The notes: generated from the letters alone by a model not told the origin. Counted from the stretch's first letter, positions 18,709 to 28,247 are shown. The stretch is 64,000 nucleotides of DNA from a bacterium (GCA_016124445.1 WGNR01000020.1:369652-433651), one strand, 5' to 3'. Translations and numbers: made by a program.

Positions 18709-18794
18709 AGGCATTGCCTCACGCCGGAATCCTATCTAGTATGATATCTCGGTTAATCATCGAGATTCCTGCCCGCCATAGAAGGTCCCACCTG

Positions 18795-19967
18795 ATGCAA
18801 TACCCGATTTCTCGCCGCGCGCTGAACCGTCGTGAAATGATGGCGGGGCTTGCCTCGCTTCCTTTGGCCTTGGGGGCGTCCCCGCTGCTCAGTGCGGATT
18901 CGCTCACACCTCTTTACCTTCCCGAAGATCCCCATCGCGGCATCCGTGACGGCTGGACAATGGTCGTCTTTCCTGACACGCAAAATTACGCCAAGTATGG
19001 AAAGAATCAAAAGAACTTCGTCCGCATGTGCCAATGGGTAGAGCAGCACCTCGACGCCTGGCGAATCGGCCTGGTCATGCACGAAGGGGACTTCGTGGAA
19101 CAAAACAATATCGCCGAAGGGGGCGGCACTGGCTGGGGCGATCAACCTTCGGTATCGCAGTGGGAAAGCGCCAAGCGTGCACTAAGCCAGCTGGAAAACA
19201 AGGTGCCGATGATTTTTGCGACCGGCAATCACGACTACGGGATCCGCAATGCGAACACGCGCGAAACCCAATTCAACGATTACTTCGCAATGACGGAGAA
19301 CAAGCTGGTTTGCGATGGAAGCGGAGGAGGCATCCTGCTTGAGACCGGCAAAAATGCGTTCGGCAAGAACACCCTGGAAAACGCCGCCTACGAAGTGCGT
19401 CTACCCGATGGACGAAAGCTTCTGATCGTCTCGCTGGAATGGGGACCTCGCCGCGAGACGGTTGCCTGGGCGAAGGAGTTGGTGGCGCGAGAAGCATTTA
19501 AAAACCACACAGGCATCCTGCTGACGCACGACTTTGTCACACCTCAATCAATTCGCGACGGCCAGGATGGCAACCGCAAGCGGGCTGGCAATCCGCACAC
19601 GTATGCCACCGGCAAAGATGGAAATACGCACGACGGCGAAGACCTGTGGCAAGCGATGGTTTCGGATGCTCCTCAAATTCAATTGACGCTCAATGGACAC
19701 GAGATGGAGAAACATACCGGACGGCGAACCGATCCGAACTCGACGGGGCTGCCGGTCCATCAAATGTTGTTCAATGCCCAAGGCCTGGGAGGTGGCTCTG
19801 CTGAGAAAGGAAACGGCGGCGATGGTTGGATGCGTCTGCTTACCTTCGAGCCAGACGGCGTTACGTTAACCGTCCGAACGTTTTCGCCATTGAAGCTGGA
19901 TGCTGGAAAATCTCCTTGGTGGAACGATGATGCCTGGAGCTTTTCGTTGCCGATTAAGCCCGTTTGA
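18795..19967 (+). CDS. Tat-exported calcineurin-like metallophosphoesterase
   Basis: From the ATG at 18795 the protein is 390 residues and opens with a twin-arginine signal (SRRALNRREMM followed by a hydrophobic alanine/leucine stretch). The metal-binding blocks appear in the expected order: FPDTQ (with Q in place of the usual H), HEGDFVE, TGNHDYG, LLTHDF and NGHEME. This is a binuclear metal phosphoesterase acting outside the cytosol, a group common in planctomycetes and related to PhoD/purple-acid-phosphatase-like enzymes. The substrate is not predictable. A longer in-frame start at 18639 would precede the Tat signal and is rejected. Confidence 0.9.
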   Translation: MQYPISRRALNRREMMAGLASLPLALGASPLLSADSLTPLYLPEDPHRGIRDGWTMVVFPDTQNYAKYGKNQKNFVRMCQWVEQHLDAWRIGLVMHEGDFVEQNNIAEGGGTGWGDQPSVSQWESAKRALSQLENKVPMIFATGNHDYGIRNANTRETQFNDYFAMTENKLVCDGSGGGILLETGKNAFGKNTLENAAYEVRLPDGRKLLIVSLEWGPRRETVAWAKELVAREAFKNHTGILLTHDFVTPQSIRDGQDGNRKRAGNPHTYATGKDGNTHDGEDLWQAMVSDAPQIQLTLNGHEMEKHTGRRTDPNSTGLPVHQMLFNAQGLGGGSAEKGNGGDGWMRLLTFEPDGVTLTVRTFSPLKLDAGKSPWWNDDAWSFSLPIKPV

Positions 19968-20002
19968 TCGAGCTGGTGGGAAACGAAGTCGACCACTCCA
20001 TC

Positions 20003-21451
20003 TCATTCCACTTCTTCCGAACCGATGACTCGCATCGTCGTGCTCAGATAGAACGGGATCTTGTCATGCGCATAGACCACTTCCGCAAAGACGGCTCGAT
20101 AGCCGCTTTTGGGTTGAGTCAGGTTGGCGGTGGCGATGCCGTTGTCGGCTCGTGGAATGATTTGATCGGTCCATTTCGCTTCGCGGAAATCACGTGTGGG
20201 CGAATCAGCCGTCCATAGATGCACGATGGCTGCCTTCTCGCCTGGGGCGACGGTTAGCTTCAACGGAAGATCACCGCCGGCGGCAATGTACTGCCAACTG
20301 AGATCCGGCAGCGGTTTCTGCCCATCGACTTCTCGCGTCAATGCTCGCAGCCCGCCCAAGATTCGGACCCAATCTTTCCCCAGGTCATGGTCGGCATTGG
20401 GAACGTAGATGACGTACTTCTTGCCTTGCAATTGTTCCCAATAGAGGTTCAATGAATCGACGGTCCAGTAACCATCGTTGGTCCCCAGGAAGATCAACTT
20501 TGGTTGGGTGATCTTCTCGCGGTAGGAAAAGGGATCGACAATTTGCCGCAGCTTTTCTCCTTCTTCCGACATCATCCGTTTGGGCAAGTCGCGTTCGGTG
20601 TAGTCGTGAATCCTTTTCGATAGATCACCATACGTTTCTTTCTGATGCTTCAACTGGGCCGCCATGTTGAGTGTATCAATCACCATTGGGGCCAATCCTT
20701 TCACGCGCGGGTCGACCGCCGAGACAAGCCAGGTTGTCCAGCCACGCTTTGATGCGCCGGTGACCGTGAAACGATCGATCTTCAGGCCGTCTTCCTTGGC
20801 CGTGAACTGCTCGACCGCATCCATGGCCCGAACGGCGCTTTTGACCATCGGGCACAGCAGCGGCCAATCGCTTTTGCCAGTCTGCAGGTACTGGTCGAAC
20901 GTCAACGCAATGATCGCGTCTTCTTTCCTGCCGTCGAAGATCGGTTGCTGCGGAACTTGCAGCAGAATCGCGATCGGGCAGCCAAACTGCTGAGCGTAAA
21001 TCGACAGGAGCGGGGCTTCCTTTGGTAAATCCGATTTGCCCTCCTCAGGTGGTTGCTCATATTCGTCTTTCCACGAGCCGCCGGCGATCACCAGCAAGGC
21101 GTCCGTTTCTTTCGGGACTCCTTCCGGCATGATGACAAACAGGCGATGCTTCCAGACGATGTCGTGCCAGGTCTGCGAGGTGAGTGTCAATTCGGTGACC
21201 TTGCAGGTGCCGATCTTTTTCTCGCTACGGACCTTCCAGGCAAAACTGTCATCGGGCTGCTTTACGTAAGTACGAAGTGCCTCCGACGGTTCTTGGGCCT
21301 GGGCCATCCGGCCAAGTGGAAACAACGAAACGGCCAACAACAGCAGCGGAAGGTAAAGTCGAGCAAACAAGGTGAGAAGCTCCGGAAGGGATTCGATGAG
21401 GTCGAAAACGAGGGGCGTGCCGTAGCGGGAGTCAGGATCGGTTCCGCGCAT
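20003..21451 (-). CDS. PhoPQ-activated pathogenicity-related (PqaA-type) exported hydrolase
   Basis: A 482-residue protein with an unusually long N-terminal region before the signal helix (YLPLLLLAVSLFPLG, then AQA). The body contains VIAGGSWKDE and the nucleophile elbow TGASKRGWT in the pattern G-x-S-K-R-G. A later FLGTNDGYWTVDS holds an acidic residue and NADHDLG holds the histidine, giving a complete alpha/beta-hydrolase triad. PqaA proteins were named from Salmonella, where PhoPQ controls them; in planctomycetes they are frequent and their substrates are unknown. The start may lie a little downstream because the first ~25 residues look unlike a signal n-region. Confidence 0.88.
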   Translation of the reverse strand: MRGTDPDSRYGTPLVFDLIESLPELLTLFARLYLPLLLLAVSLFPLGRMAQAQEPSEALRTYVKQPDDSFAWKVRSEKKIGTCKVTELTLTSQTWHDIVWKHRLFVIMPEGVPKETDALLVIAGGSWKDEYEQPPEEGKSDLPKEAPLLSIYAQQFGCPIAILLQVPQQPIFDGRKEDAIIALTFDQYLQTGKSDWPLLCPMVKSAVRAMDAVEQFTAKEDGLKIDRFTVTGASKRGWTTWLVSAVDPRVKGLAPMVIDTLNMAAQLKHQKETYGDLSKRIHDYTERDLPKRMMSEEGEKLRQIVDPFSYREKITQPKLIFLGTNDGYWTVDSLNLYWEQLQGKKYVIYVPNADHDLGKDWVRILGGLRALTREVDGQKPLPDLSWQYIAAGGDLPLKLTVAPGEKAAIVHLWTADSPTRDFREAKWTDQIIPRADNGIATANLTQPKSGYRAVFAEVVYAHDKIPFYLSTTMRVIGSEEVE

Positions 21452-21570
21452 CGGGCATCGACTTTCAATGTACCGGGCGAAACCGAATTATGCCAATAAG
21501 TTCGCCCCCTAAACGAATAACTTGCAGCTATTTCGTCACGTTGTTTTTTGGGAAGAAATGAGCCACTTCG

Positions 21571-22077
21571 ATGAACCTGATCGTCCTGAATTGCCAGCAA
21601 TGTGGGGCCCCGCTGGAAATCCCTGTCGGTTTGACGCACGTTACCTGCGCTCACTGTGGTGCCGCGCTCGTGGTACGGCAACAGGGATCAATCTACTTTA
21701 CCGAGAAGATCAAGTCGCTTGAGAAGCATACCGGCAGGATGCAATCGGAGATCGATCAACTTAAGCGGGATCAGGCTATCGATCAGTTTGAAAAAAGTTG
21801 GAAGGAAAAAACGTCGTCCGACTCCTTGCCTCAGAAAGACGATTACATACTGCCGATGGTGGGCGCTATTGCGTTGGGGATCATCACATTGGCCTTTCTG
21901 CCGCTGAGTGGTGGTGGACTGATGATCCTCTTGGCATTGCCGCTGGCGATCCTTGTGTTCATGAACATTGGGGATTCAATTCTCAGTTGGAATGACTACC
22001 ACCAATACGTAGCCGAACGCAATAGGCTGCTGAAAGTTGATGAGGCCGACAAACGCTTCGGTCCCAATCGATACTAG
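21571..22077 (+). CDS. zinc-ribbon / coiled-coil / two-helix membrane protein, paralogue C
   Basis: A 168-residue protein starting MNLIVLNCQQCGAPLEIP, very like the N-terminus of the protein at 17006. It has CQQC and CAHC zinc pairs, a YFTEKIKSLEKHTGRMQSE coil, and two adjacent hydrophobic helices in the second half. It ends differently from the other two copies. It overlaps the convergent HAD gene by 4 bp at its stop codon. Function is unknown; its value lies in being a third dispersed paralogue within 5 kb. Confidence 0.82.
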   Translation: MNLIVLNCQQCGAPLEIPVGLTHVTCAHCGAALVVRQQGSIYFTEKIKSLEKHTGRMQSEIDQLKRDQAIDQFEKSWKEKTSSDSLPQKDDYILPMVGAIALGIITLAFLPLSGGGLMILLALPLAILVFMNIGDSILSWNDYHQYVAERNRLLKVDEADKRFGPNRY

Positions 22078-23069
22078 TTCGCCGGCTTGTTTCCGCCGGC
22101 GAAGATCGTCTTCCAGTCGTCCTTCATGCTGACAACGGTCCAGCCATAGTTTTTGGCGGCCTCGAGCGCGGTGACCAGTTTGCCGCTGGATGGTGGATGA
22201 CTGTCGTACGCGTATTCGCGCTCGGCGTCAGTGTGATGCACGATCAAGCCGAAGCTGGGGTAGCGATTGTCGATGGTCGTGTACTCGAGCATTGCCTGGT
22301 CGCCGTCCGAATTCCCGAAGGCGGCGATCGGACGGCGGCCGATAAACTCGTGGATGCCGACCGGCTTGCCTTCCTTGTCATCGACAAAGAAGTGGTCCAT
22401 TGTCTTGATCAGAACCGGCTTGCCGTCGATCATCTCGAACTTGGTCAGCGAACATGATCCGACGACCTGATTAGGCGGGATTCCGTAAATGCGGTGTGAA
22501 AAGACCCGCATGAAGTCAGCTCCGCCGCCGGAGACGATGAACGTTTGAAAGCCATTGGCTCGCAAGTATCGCAGCAATTCCTGCATCGGCTGATAGGTCA
22601 TGCCTGGCAGGTTGCGATCGAAGCGGGGATGCTTGTAGGTTTTGATCCAATTGCGAACTGATTGATCGAATTGATCGGTGGTCATGCCGGAATGTGTCAG
22701 GGCGATAATCTCCAGCAGTCCGTCGTGATGCTTACCGGCAAGCAGCTTGGCGAAGTTTCCTTGGAGGGCGGCTTGAACCATTTTGTTTTCGGCTAGTTTC
22801 GGTTCCTGCGGAGCGCGGGTCTTCAATTCGTCTAGAACGAACGCCAATTGCATGGGTACCGGAGCTTCGCACCATAGCGTGCCGTCGTTATCGAAGACCG
22901 CGATTCGATCGTAGGCCGGAACAAAGTCAGTTGAGCCTTCGCTGGTGACTTTCTTGACGAAGTCGACGATCGACTGCTTGGCAGGCCCTTCGTTCCACGA
23001 AGGAAGCGGATCCTGGGCAAGGGCAAACGAGGGAACTAAAACCAAGAACAGCAGTGCAATAGATTTCAT
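22074..23069 (-). CDS. exported HAD-family phosphatase
   Basis: A 331-residue protein with a short signal peptide (MKSIALLFLVLVPSFALAQ). The HAD motif I reads VFDNDGTLW, motif II is in FIVSGGGAD, and motif III/IV is FGNSDGDQAML. The cap region between motifs I and II is helical and large (C1 type), as in phosphoserine-phosphatase-like HADs. It most likely removes phosphate from small molecules in the periplasm, and the substrate is unknown. Its stop codon overlaps that of the convergent zinc-ribbon gene by 4 bp. Confidence 0.88.
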   Translation of the reverse strand: MKSIALLFLVLVPSFALAQDPLPSWNEGPAKQSIVDFVKKVTSEGSTDFVPAYDRIAVFDNDGTLWCEAPVPMQLAFVLDELKTRAPQEPKLAENKMVQAALQGNFAKLLAGKHHDGLLEIIALTHSGMTTDQFDQSVRNWIKTYKHPRFDRNLPGMTYQPMQELLRYLRANGFQTFIVSGGGADFMRVFSHRIYGIPPNQVVGSCSLTKFEMIDGKPVLIKTMDHFFVDDKEGKPVGIHEFIGRRPIAAFGNSDGDQAMLEYTTIDNRYPSFGLIVHHTDAEREYAYDSHPPSSGKLVTALEAAKNYGWTVVSMKDDWKTIFAGGNKPAN

Positions 23070-23099
23070 TCCAAGATTCTCCCCAGGTATTCAGCAAGA

Positions 23100-23136
23100 A
23101 AGGTTGCCCTCTCGGCGATTCCGAGAGGACAACCTT
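23100..23136 (-). terminator. hairpin terminator of the sulfatase gene
   Basis: A 16-bp stem with one mismatch (23100-23115 with 23121-23136, loop CGATT) lies ~35 bp past the sulfatase stop on the minus strand. The T-tract is short and interrupted, so efficiency is uncertain. Confidence 0.65.
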
Positions 23137-23171
23137 CTGAAGTATAGATCAAGCTTCAACTTACAAGCGAA

Positions 23172-24740
23172 CTAGTGCCCACCGGCTGCGTTTTCGATCT
23201 GTTTCTGGATCTTTTCCAGGTTGAACGAACCTGGCGACTGGCTGGGTGGATAGGCCGCCATCGATTTCAGGAACTTGGCCGCAACTGATTGCATGGGAAC
23301 AATCACGTAGGCTCGATCGAGTTCCCAATCGTAGTAGGTGTTCGAGTTGTGCTGCGATTTCTCGAACGGATCGCGCCGTAGATTAAAGAGCAGGGGAACG
23401 CGCAGTTCCGTAAATGGTTCCATCCAGACACCGAACTGCTTGCCGCGGTTTTCCAGGAAGACCGCTTTCCAGTCTCCCAGCCGCATCGCCACGATTTGGC
23501 CGTCGTCGTTGACGTAGATGAATTCTTTCCGGGGAGAATCCTTCGTTTTGCCCGTGAAATAGTCGAGCATGTTGTAGCCGTCGGGGTGGTTGTGATAGTG
23601 CCGTCCATTGAGGTCGACGCCTTGCATCAGTTTTTCTTTGATGTCGGGCGCGCCGGCAGCCGCAGCGAGGGTTGGCATCCAATCTTCGTGAGCAACGATC
23701 CCATTGAGCGCCTTGCCGGCAGGGAATTTGCCAGGCCAGCGGGCAAATGCAGGCACGCGATAAGCGCCTTCCCAGTTCGAGTTCTTTTCACCCCGGAACG
23801 GCGTTGTTCCGGCGTCGGGCCAAGAGTTGTAGTGTGGGCCGTTGTCGGTCGAATAGAAGACGATCGTGTTGTCCGCGATTTTCAGTTCGTCGAGCAGATC
23901 CAGCAGCTTGCCGACGTGGAGGTCATGTTCGACCATGCCGTCGTGGTACTCATTGCCACTCTTGCCGGAGATACCCTTGTGCTCGGCCTTGACGTGCGTG
24001 CGGAAATGCATCCGGGTCGCGTTCCACCAGCAAAAGAATGGCTTGTTGGCATTGTTTTGTCGTTTGATGAAATCGATCGCAGCGGAGTTGGTCTCGTCGT
24101 CGATCGTTTCCATCCGTTTTTTGGTCAGCGGGCCGGTGTTGACGATCGACTGAGTGCCATCAGGATTGGCTTTGCATTTAAGCACACCTCGTGGCCCGAA
24201 TTGTTCACGAAATGTTTTGCCGCTTGGCAGGACGAGATCTCCAGGGTAGTCGCGATTCTCTGGTTCTTCTTCCGCGTTAAGGTGATAAAGATTGCCGAAG
24301 AACTCGTCGAACCCGTGCATGGTCGGCAAGTGTTCGTCTCGATCGCCGAAGTGGTTTTTGCCGAATTGGCCCGTGGCATACCCTTGGCTCTTCATGATGG
24401 TAGCGATGGTGCAGTCGGTCTTCTGCCATCCTTCCTTCGCCCCCGGCAGACCAACCTTGGTCATCCCAGTGCGAACCGGAACGGTACCGCCCATGAATGC
24501 CGCGCGTCCCGCCGTACAACTTTGCTGGCCGTAATAGTCGGTGAAGTAGAGTCCTTCCTGGGCGATGCGATCGATGTTGGGCGTCTGATAGCCCATCATG
24601 CCACGACTGACGTGGCTGATGTTCCACAGGCCAATGTCATCGCCCCAGATCACCAGGATGTTTGGCTTGTCAGCTGCCTTGGCAGCAATGGCCGAGAACA
24701 TAACAAAGAGAGTCGTTGCCAGAACGCGTGTCCATTTCAT
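23172..24740 (-). CDS. exported arylsulfatase (type I, formylglycine)
   Basis: The ATG at 24740 is preceded by a GAGGA site and gives 522 residues with a signal peptide (MKWTRVLATTLFVMFSAIAAKA). The N-terminal metal motif is NILVIWGDDIG. The sulfatase signature is CTAGR at residues 75-79, where C75 is the residue converted to formylglycine. Later STDNGPHYNSWPD supplies another metal/sulfate-binding block. The protein is a full-length type I sulfatase and probably removes sulfate from algal polysaccharides or other esters in the periplasm or outside the cell. A frame extension to 24905 precedes the signal peptide and is rejected. Confidence 0.94.
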   Translation of the reverse strand: MKWTRVLATTLFVMFSAIAAKAADKPNILVIWGDDIGLWNISHVSRGMMGYQTPNIDRIAQEGLYFTDYYGQQSCTAGRAAFMGGTVPVRTGMTKVGLPGAKEGWQKTDCTIATIMKSQGYATGQFGKNHFGDRDEHLPTMHGFDEFFGNLYHLNAEEEPENRDYPGDLVLPSGKTFREQFGPRGVLKCKANPDGTQSIVNTGPLTKKRMETIDDETNSAAIDFIKRQNNANKPFFCWWNATRMHFRTHVKAEHKGISGKSGNEYHDGMVEHDLHVGKLLDLLDELKIADNTIVFYSTDNGPHYNSWPDAGTTPFRGEKNSNWEGAYRVPAFARWPGKFPAGKALNGIVAHEDWMPTLAAAAGAPDIKEKLMQGVDLNGRHYHNHPDGYNMLDYFTGKTKDSPRKEFIYVNDDGQIVAMRLGDWKAVFLENRGKQFGVWMEPFTELRVPLLFNLRRDPFEKSQHNSNTYYDWELDRAYVIVPMQSVAAKFLKSMAAYPPSQSPGSFNLEKIQKQIENAAGGH

Positions 24741-25115
24741 GTTGTGGTTCCTCAGAGCAAAGGTGTCGCCAGGCAAACAGGAAACGTGCCCAATTGCCTG
24801 GATCGAAAAGCCGTCGAAGCCGCTGGTCGAGAAAAGAGATCGTCCCTGTCGGGAGCGCGCGAGAGTCATTGATGAGTGAAACGCCCTCAATGAAAGCTGG
24901 CACATATGAGGGGTCTAATCGACTCTATGGGGTAATGGCCGAGCAGGCAACCCGTGCCGTCGCAAATTCACCAAGATTGCATCCCATGTGAACAAATGTT
25001 GGATCGGTTAGCCTTGATGGGAATCGGCCTGTTTGTGGCAAGAGACACGCACCAGGGTTAGATTGAAAGTCAGCGAATGCGGTTACGTCGGAAGGTCGCT
25101 TGGAGATAGGAAACG
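24741..25115. other. divergent intergenic region between sulfatase and small membrane protein
   Basis: About 375 bp with no supported gene. It should contain the sulfatase promoter on the minus strand and the promoter for 25116 on the plus strand. No strong repeat or operator-like palindrome was noticed. Confidence 0.45.
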
Positions 25116-25397
25116 ATGGGAGACCTCAAATCACCGGCTTTGATTTACCTGAAAGGTGTTCTGTTCGTCGTGCTGGGGATTGCCTCCGCCGGAATCTTGC
25201 TTTGGAAGGTGGGTGATTGGCAGATCGCTTTGCTACTGATGCTCTCGGTCTGGGCTTTTTGCCGGGCCTATTACTTTGCCTTCTATGTGATCCAACACTA
25301 CGTCGATCCCAGCTACAAATTTGCCGGTCTGGGCTCGTTTGTCGCCTATCTTTGGACCCGATCAGGGGCAAATTCTGATCGACCTTCGGCCAACTAA
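25116..25397 (+). CDS. small two- to three-helix membrane protein
   Basis: A 93-residue protein with a ribosome-binding site (GGAGATAGGAA) before the ATG. Two to three hydrophobic helices cover about residues 8-30, 33-55 and possibly 57-80 (ending FVAYLW). The tail is polar. No family is recognised; similar small membrane proteins are frequent and usually uncharacterised. It is likely transcribed alone, since an inverted repeat with a T-rich loop lies at 25417-25437. Confidence 0.65.
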   Translation: MGDLKSPALIYLKGVLFVVLGIASAGILLWKVGDWQIALLLMLSVWAFCRAYYFAFYVIQHYVDPSYKFAGLGSFVAYLWTRSGANSDRPSAN

Positions 25398-25607
25398 TTG
25401 GTTGGGGAAGGGATTCCGACAGAGTTTTTTTCTGTCGTAAGTGAATGAATAGCAGTGCTTTATAGACACTCGAACTTTTGTTTTAGTGTTAAACAGTTGA
25501 CATATAAACTAATGACTGGTAATTTTAAATGGCCGTCACGACAGCGGCCTCTGAAGCATCGAAATCGACATCACTCGTTTGCTGGAAAAACAAAAAGGAA
25601 CCTGACG

Positions 25608-26711
25608 ATGAGCCAATCCGAATCCCCTCTATTTCAGTCGTTTGATTTACGTGGATTGACGCTTGCGAACCGGATGGTGATGGCCCCGATGACGCGGGGA
25701 CGTTCCGGGAAAGATCGGATCCCAAATGAACTCATGGCTGAGTACTATCGCCAGCGAGCAACGGCCGGGCTGATCGTCACCGAAGGGACGACGATTTCGA
25801 CTCAGGCCAACGGCTGGAATGAGTCACCGGGGATCTACACCGATGAAATGGCTGAGGGCTGGAAGCAAGTCACCTCGGCCGTTCATCAGGAAGGGGGTAA
25901 GATCTTCGCCCAGCTTTGGCATACCGGCCGTGCTTCGCATAGCAGTTACCACGACGGCCAACTCGCAGTCGCGCCCTCCGCCATTAAGATCGACAACGGC
26001 GAACTACAGCACACGGCCGAGGGCAAGGTTCCCTACGAAGTTCCCCGGGCTTTGGAAACGGAAGAGATCTCTTCGGTCGTCGCCGACTACGCCAAAGCGG
26101 CCGAGCGAGCCAAGGCCGCTGGTTTCGATGGTGTCGAGATCCACTCGGCCAACGGTTACTTGTTGGACTCATTCCTGCAATCGAAGACCAATCACCGCAC
26201 CGATCAATACGGCGGCAGTATCGCAAACCGCTTTCGCATCCTGGACGAAGTGGTTCAAGCGGTTTCAGGTGTCTGGCAGGCCGAGCGGGTCGGCGTGCGG
26301 GTCTCGCCCAACGGTGTCTTCAACGATATGGGTTCGCCTGATTTTCGTGAGCAGTTCCTGTATGTGGCCGAGCAATTGAACCAATACCCGCTGGCCTATC
26401 TGCACGTAATGGATGGCACGGGCTTTGGTTTCCATGGCTTCGGCGAGCCGCTGACACTGGGCGAAGTCCGCCAGGTGTTCGACGGTCCTTTGATGGGCAA
26501 CGTTGGCTACACCCGAGAGTCAGGCGAAGAGACGATCGCCCGCGGCGATGCCGATCTGATCGCTTACGGCCGCCCGTTTATCAGCAACCCGGATCTGGTA
26601 ACTCGATTCGCCGAGAATGCACCGTTGAATCCAGATGCGGACGTCGCGGTATGGTATTCACCGATTGGGGCCCAGGGATATACCGACTTCCCGGCGCTCA
26701 GTTCGGTCTAA
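25608..26711 (+). CDS. alkene reductase, old yellow enzyme family
   Basis: From the ATG at 25608 (AAGGA site 8 bp upstream) the protein is 367 residues, the standard length for NemA/OYE-type enzymes. FMN-barrel landmarks: MAPMTRGRS near the N-terminus, QLWHTGRASH in the middle, FDGVEIHSANGYLLDSFLQ, and FISNPDLVTRF at the C-terminus. It reduces activated C=C bonds or nitrate esters with NAD(P)H in the cytosol. A frame extension to 25455 adds 51 residues with no family match and is rejected. The gene ends at a good bidirectional terminator. Confidence 0.95.
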   Translation: MSQSESPLFQSFDLRGLTLANRMVMAPMTRGRSGKDRIPNELMAEYYRQRATAGLIVTEGTTISTQANGWNESPGIYTDEMAEGWKQVTSAVHQEGGKIFAQLWHTGRASHSSYHDGQLAVAPSAIKIDNGELQHTAEGKVPYEVPRALETEEISSVVADYAKAAERAKAAGFDGVEIHSANGYLLDSFLQSKTNHRTDQYGGSIANRFRILDEVVQAVSGVWQAERVGVRVSPNGVFNDMGSPDFREQFLYVAEQLNQYPLAYLHVMDGTGFGFHGFGEPLTLGEVRQVFDGPLMGNVGYTRESGEETIARGDADLIAYGRPFISNPDLVTRFAENAPLNPDADVAVWYSPIGAQGYTDFPALSSV

Positions 26712-26745
26712 TCGCCGGTCTCGCGGTCGACGGCCTGGAAACGGA

Positions 26746-26781
26746 AAAAGGTGGCTGCCCTGTTTGGGAAGCCACCTTTTT
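26746..26781. terminator. bidirectional rho-independent terminator between OYE and lipoprotein genes
   Basis: An 11-bp stem (AAAAAGGTGGC at 26746 onward with its complement near 26771-26781) gives T-runs on both strands. It can serve both the alkene reductase (plus) and the lipoprotein (minus), which converge here. Confidence 0.85.
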
Positions 26782-26809
26782 GTTGTCAGTTCAGGTTCCG
26801 GAAAACCTG

Positions 26810-27259
26810 CTATTGGCCAGACATCCCTTCCGGGATCTTTCCGTCTTTGGTCAGATTGAAATCAAACGTCTTTTGATCTGGAGAGATCGTCACGCGCAGC
26901 TTGGATGCGGTGTTGTAGACCGTGGGAATCTTCAACGGAACACGATCTTCGGTCAGCCCACGTTCGATTTGTTCTTTCGAGGGATTCTCGACCTTGACGA
27001 TTTTTTGGCCGTGGATTTGAACGGCCATCTTCCCTGGGGGCGATTCGGCGATGATCCGGCCGTTTTCAATCAGGCCGCCACCCATGGTGCCCCCTTCGAT
27101 AGGCATGAAGGTAATAGAGCCATTTTGAACCGGTTCGCCATCGAAGGTTACGGTTCCTGCGATATTGACCATGCCATTGCTGGAGCCGCAGCCTGCCAGC
27201 AGAAGTATAGCCGTGACAACCAGCGAGGACTGGCAGATTCGATAAAGCAAAGATTGCAT
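26810..27259 (-). CDS. small lipoprotein paired with the DUF1559 gene
   Basis: From the ATG at 27259 the protein is 149 residues. It has a signal peptide with a lipobox (LLLAGC, C24), then a beta-rich domain beginning VNIAGTVTFDGEPVQNGSITF. This carboxypeptidase-regulatory-like opening is typical of the small lipoproteins encoded next to DUF1559 genes in planctomycetes. It starts 25 bp after the DUF1559 stop, so the two form an operon. The function is unknown; a role at the cell surface is inferred. Confidence 0.85.
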   Translation of the reverse strand: MQSLLYRICQSSLVVTAILLLAGCGSSNGMVNIAGTVTFDGEPVQNGSITFMPIEGGTMGGGLIENGRIIAESPPGKMAVQIHGQKIVKVENPSKEQIERGLTEDRVPLKIPTVYNTASKLRVTISPDQKTFDFNLTKDGKIPEGMSGQ

Positions 27260-27284
27260 GGTGGAGTTCTCCGCAGTGGTCCTG

Positions 27285-28247
27285 CTAGTTCTTGTTGATA
27301 ACTTCGCCACCCTGGGTCGAAGTCATAGCACGCCAAGTCCAGATGTCGATTGTTTCCGGAATGAAACTAACCGAGCCGTCAAAGTTACCGGCATTCACAC
27401 CGCCTGGATGCATGCTGAAGGCTGCGAATGTCGCCGACTTCCAATTGTCACCAGCGTTGTGGCAAGGGATCTTCTGCAGGTAGTCGTTAGGATTCCAGCA
27501 ACGTCGACCACCATCGACCGAAGCCTTGGTGTTTGGTGTCAGGTAGCCGGTGAAGCCTGCTCCTGACGAGAAAATCCCAACGGCATACATTCCCTGCCAG
27601 CCTTGGTCGTTTTGATCGATCGGAACTTCGGAGAGCATTACCGTATTGCTCGTGCCGTCGGTCACCGCGGCGAGACCATGGATCTTGTTCATCTGAAATG
27701 CCGATCCGCCATTATTGTAGGTCCATAGCCCGTCCCAGTTGTTGGCGTTTTGTTGGGCATAGTTGGTATTACCAACGCATACCGCGTAGCTATATAGCTG
27801 GTGCGACCACCACTGATTACCACTATTCGACTCGCCCAAGGTGACGTTTTCGGAAGGGCACGAGAAGATGTCAAGTTGCGTCGTGCGATAGAGCCGGTTG
27901 TTACCGTCGTTGGCTCGCACATTGAAGTTGAGCGTTTCGTACATCGCGTTTTGTTCGACGAATGGCAAGATGCGGCCGAAGACCGAGATCGTGTCACCAT
28001 TCCAGCCATCGAAGCCGAGGTACGGCAGGTTGGTGTACGTATCGTGATAGTTGTGCATCGCCAGGCCGATGTTTTTCATATTGCTGACGCACTGCGTTCG
28101 GCGAGCTGCTTCTCGGGCTTGTTGCACGGCCGGAAGAAGCAGCGCGATCAGTACGCCGATGATCGCGATGACGACCAACAATTCGACCAAGGTAAAACCT
28201 CTCGCCGAACGGGATTCGAGACGCGGATAATCACATAGACGATCCAT
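27285..28247 (-). CDS. DUF1559 protein with prepilin-type N-terminus
   Basis: A 320-residue protein with the type IV pilin-like motif GFTLVELLVVIAIIGVLIAL (cleavage after G18, methylated F). It is followed by AREAARRTQC and, at the C-terminus, an NFDGSVSFI block typical of DUF1559. This family is hugely expanded in planctomycetes and is thought to form pseudopilin-like structures or surface proteins. The small lipoprotein gene lies 25 bp downstream. Confidence 0.95.
   Translation of the reverse strand: MDRLCDYPRLESRSARGFTLVELLVVIAIIGVLIALLLPAVQQAREAARRTQCVSNMKNIGLAMHNYHDTYTNLPYLGFDGWNGDTISVFGRILPFVEQNAMYETLNFNVRANDGNNRLYRTTQLDIFSCPSENVTLGESNSGNQWWSHQLYSYAVCVGNTNYAQQNANNWDGLWTYNNGGSAFQMNKIHGLAAVTDGTSNTVMLSEVPIDQNDQGWQGMYAVGIFSSGAGFTGYLTPNTKASVDGGRRCWNPNDYLQKIPCHNAGDNWKSATFAAFSMHPGGVNAGNFDGSVSFIPETIDIWTWRAMTSTQGGEVINKN

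Noticed and set aside
23496..24872. 458-aa plus-strand frame opposite the sulfatase
   Set aside because: Antisense shadow; the sulfatase on the other strand has clear catalytic motifs.
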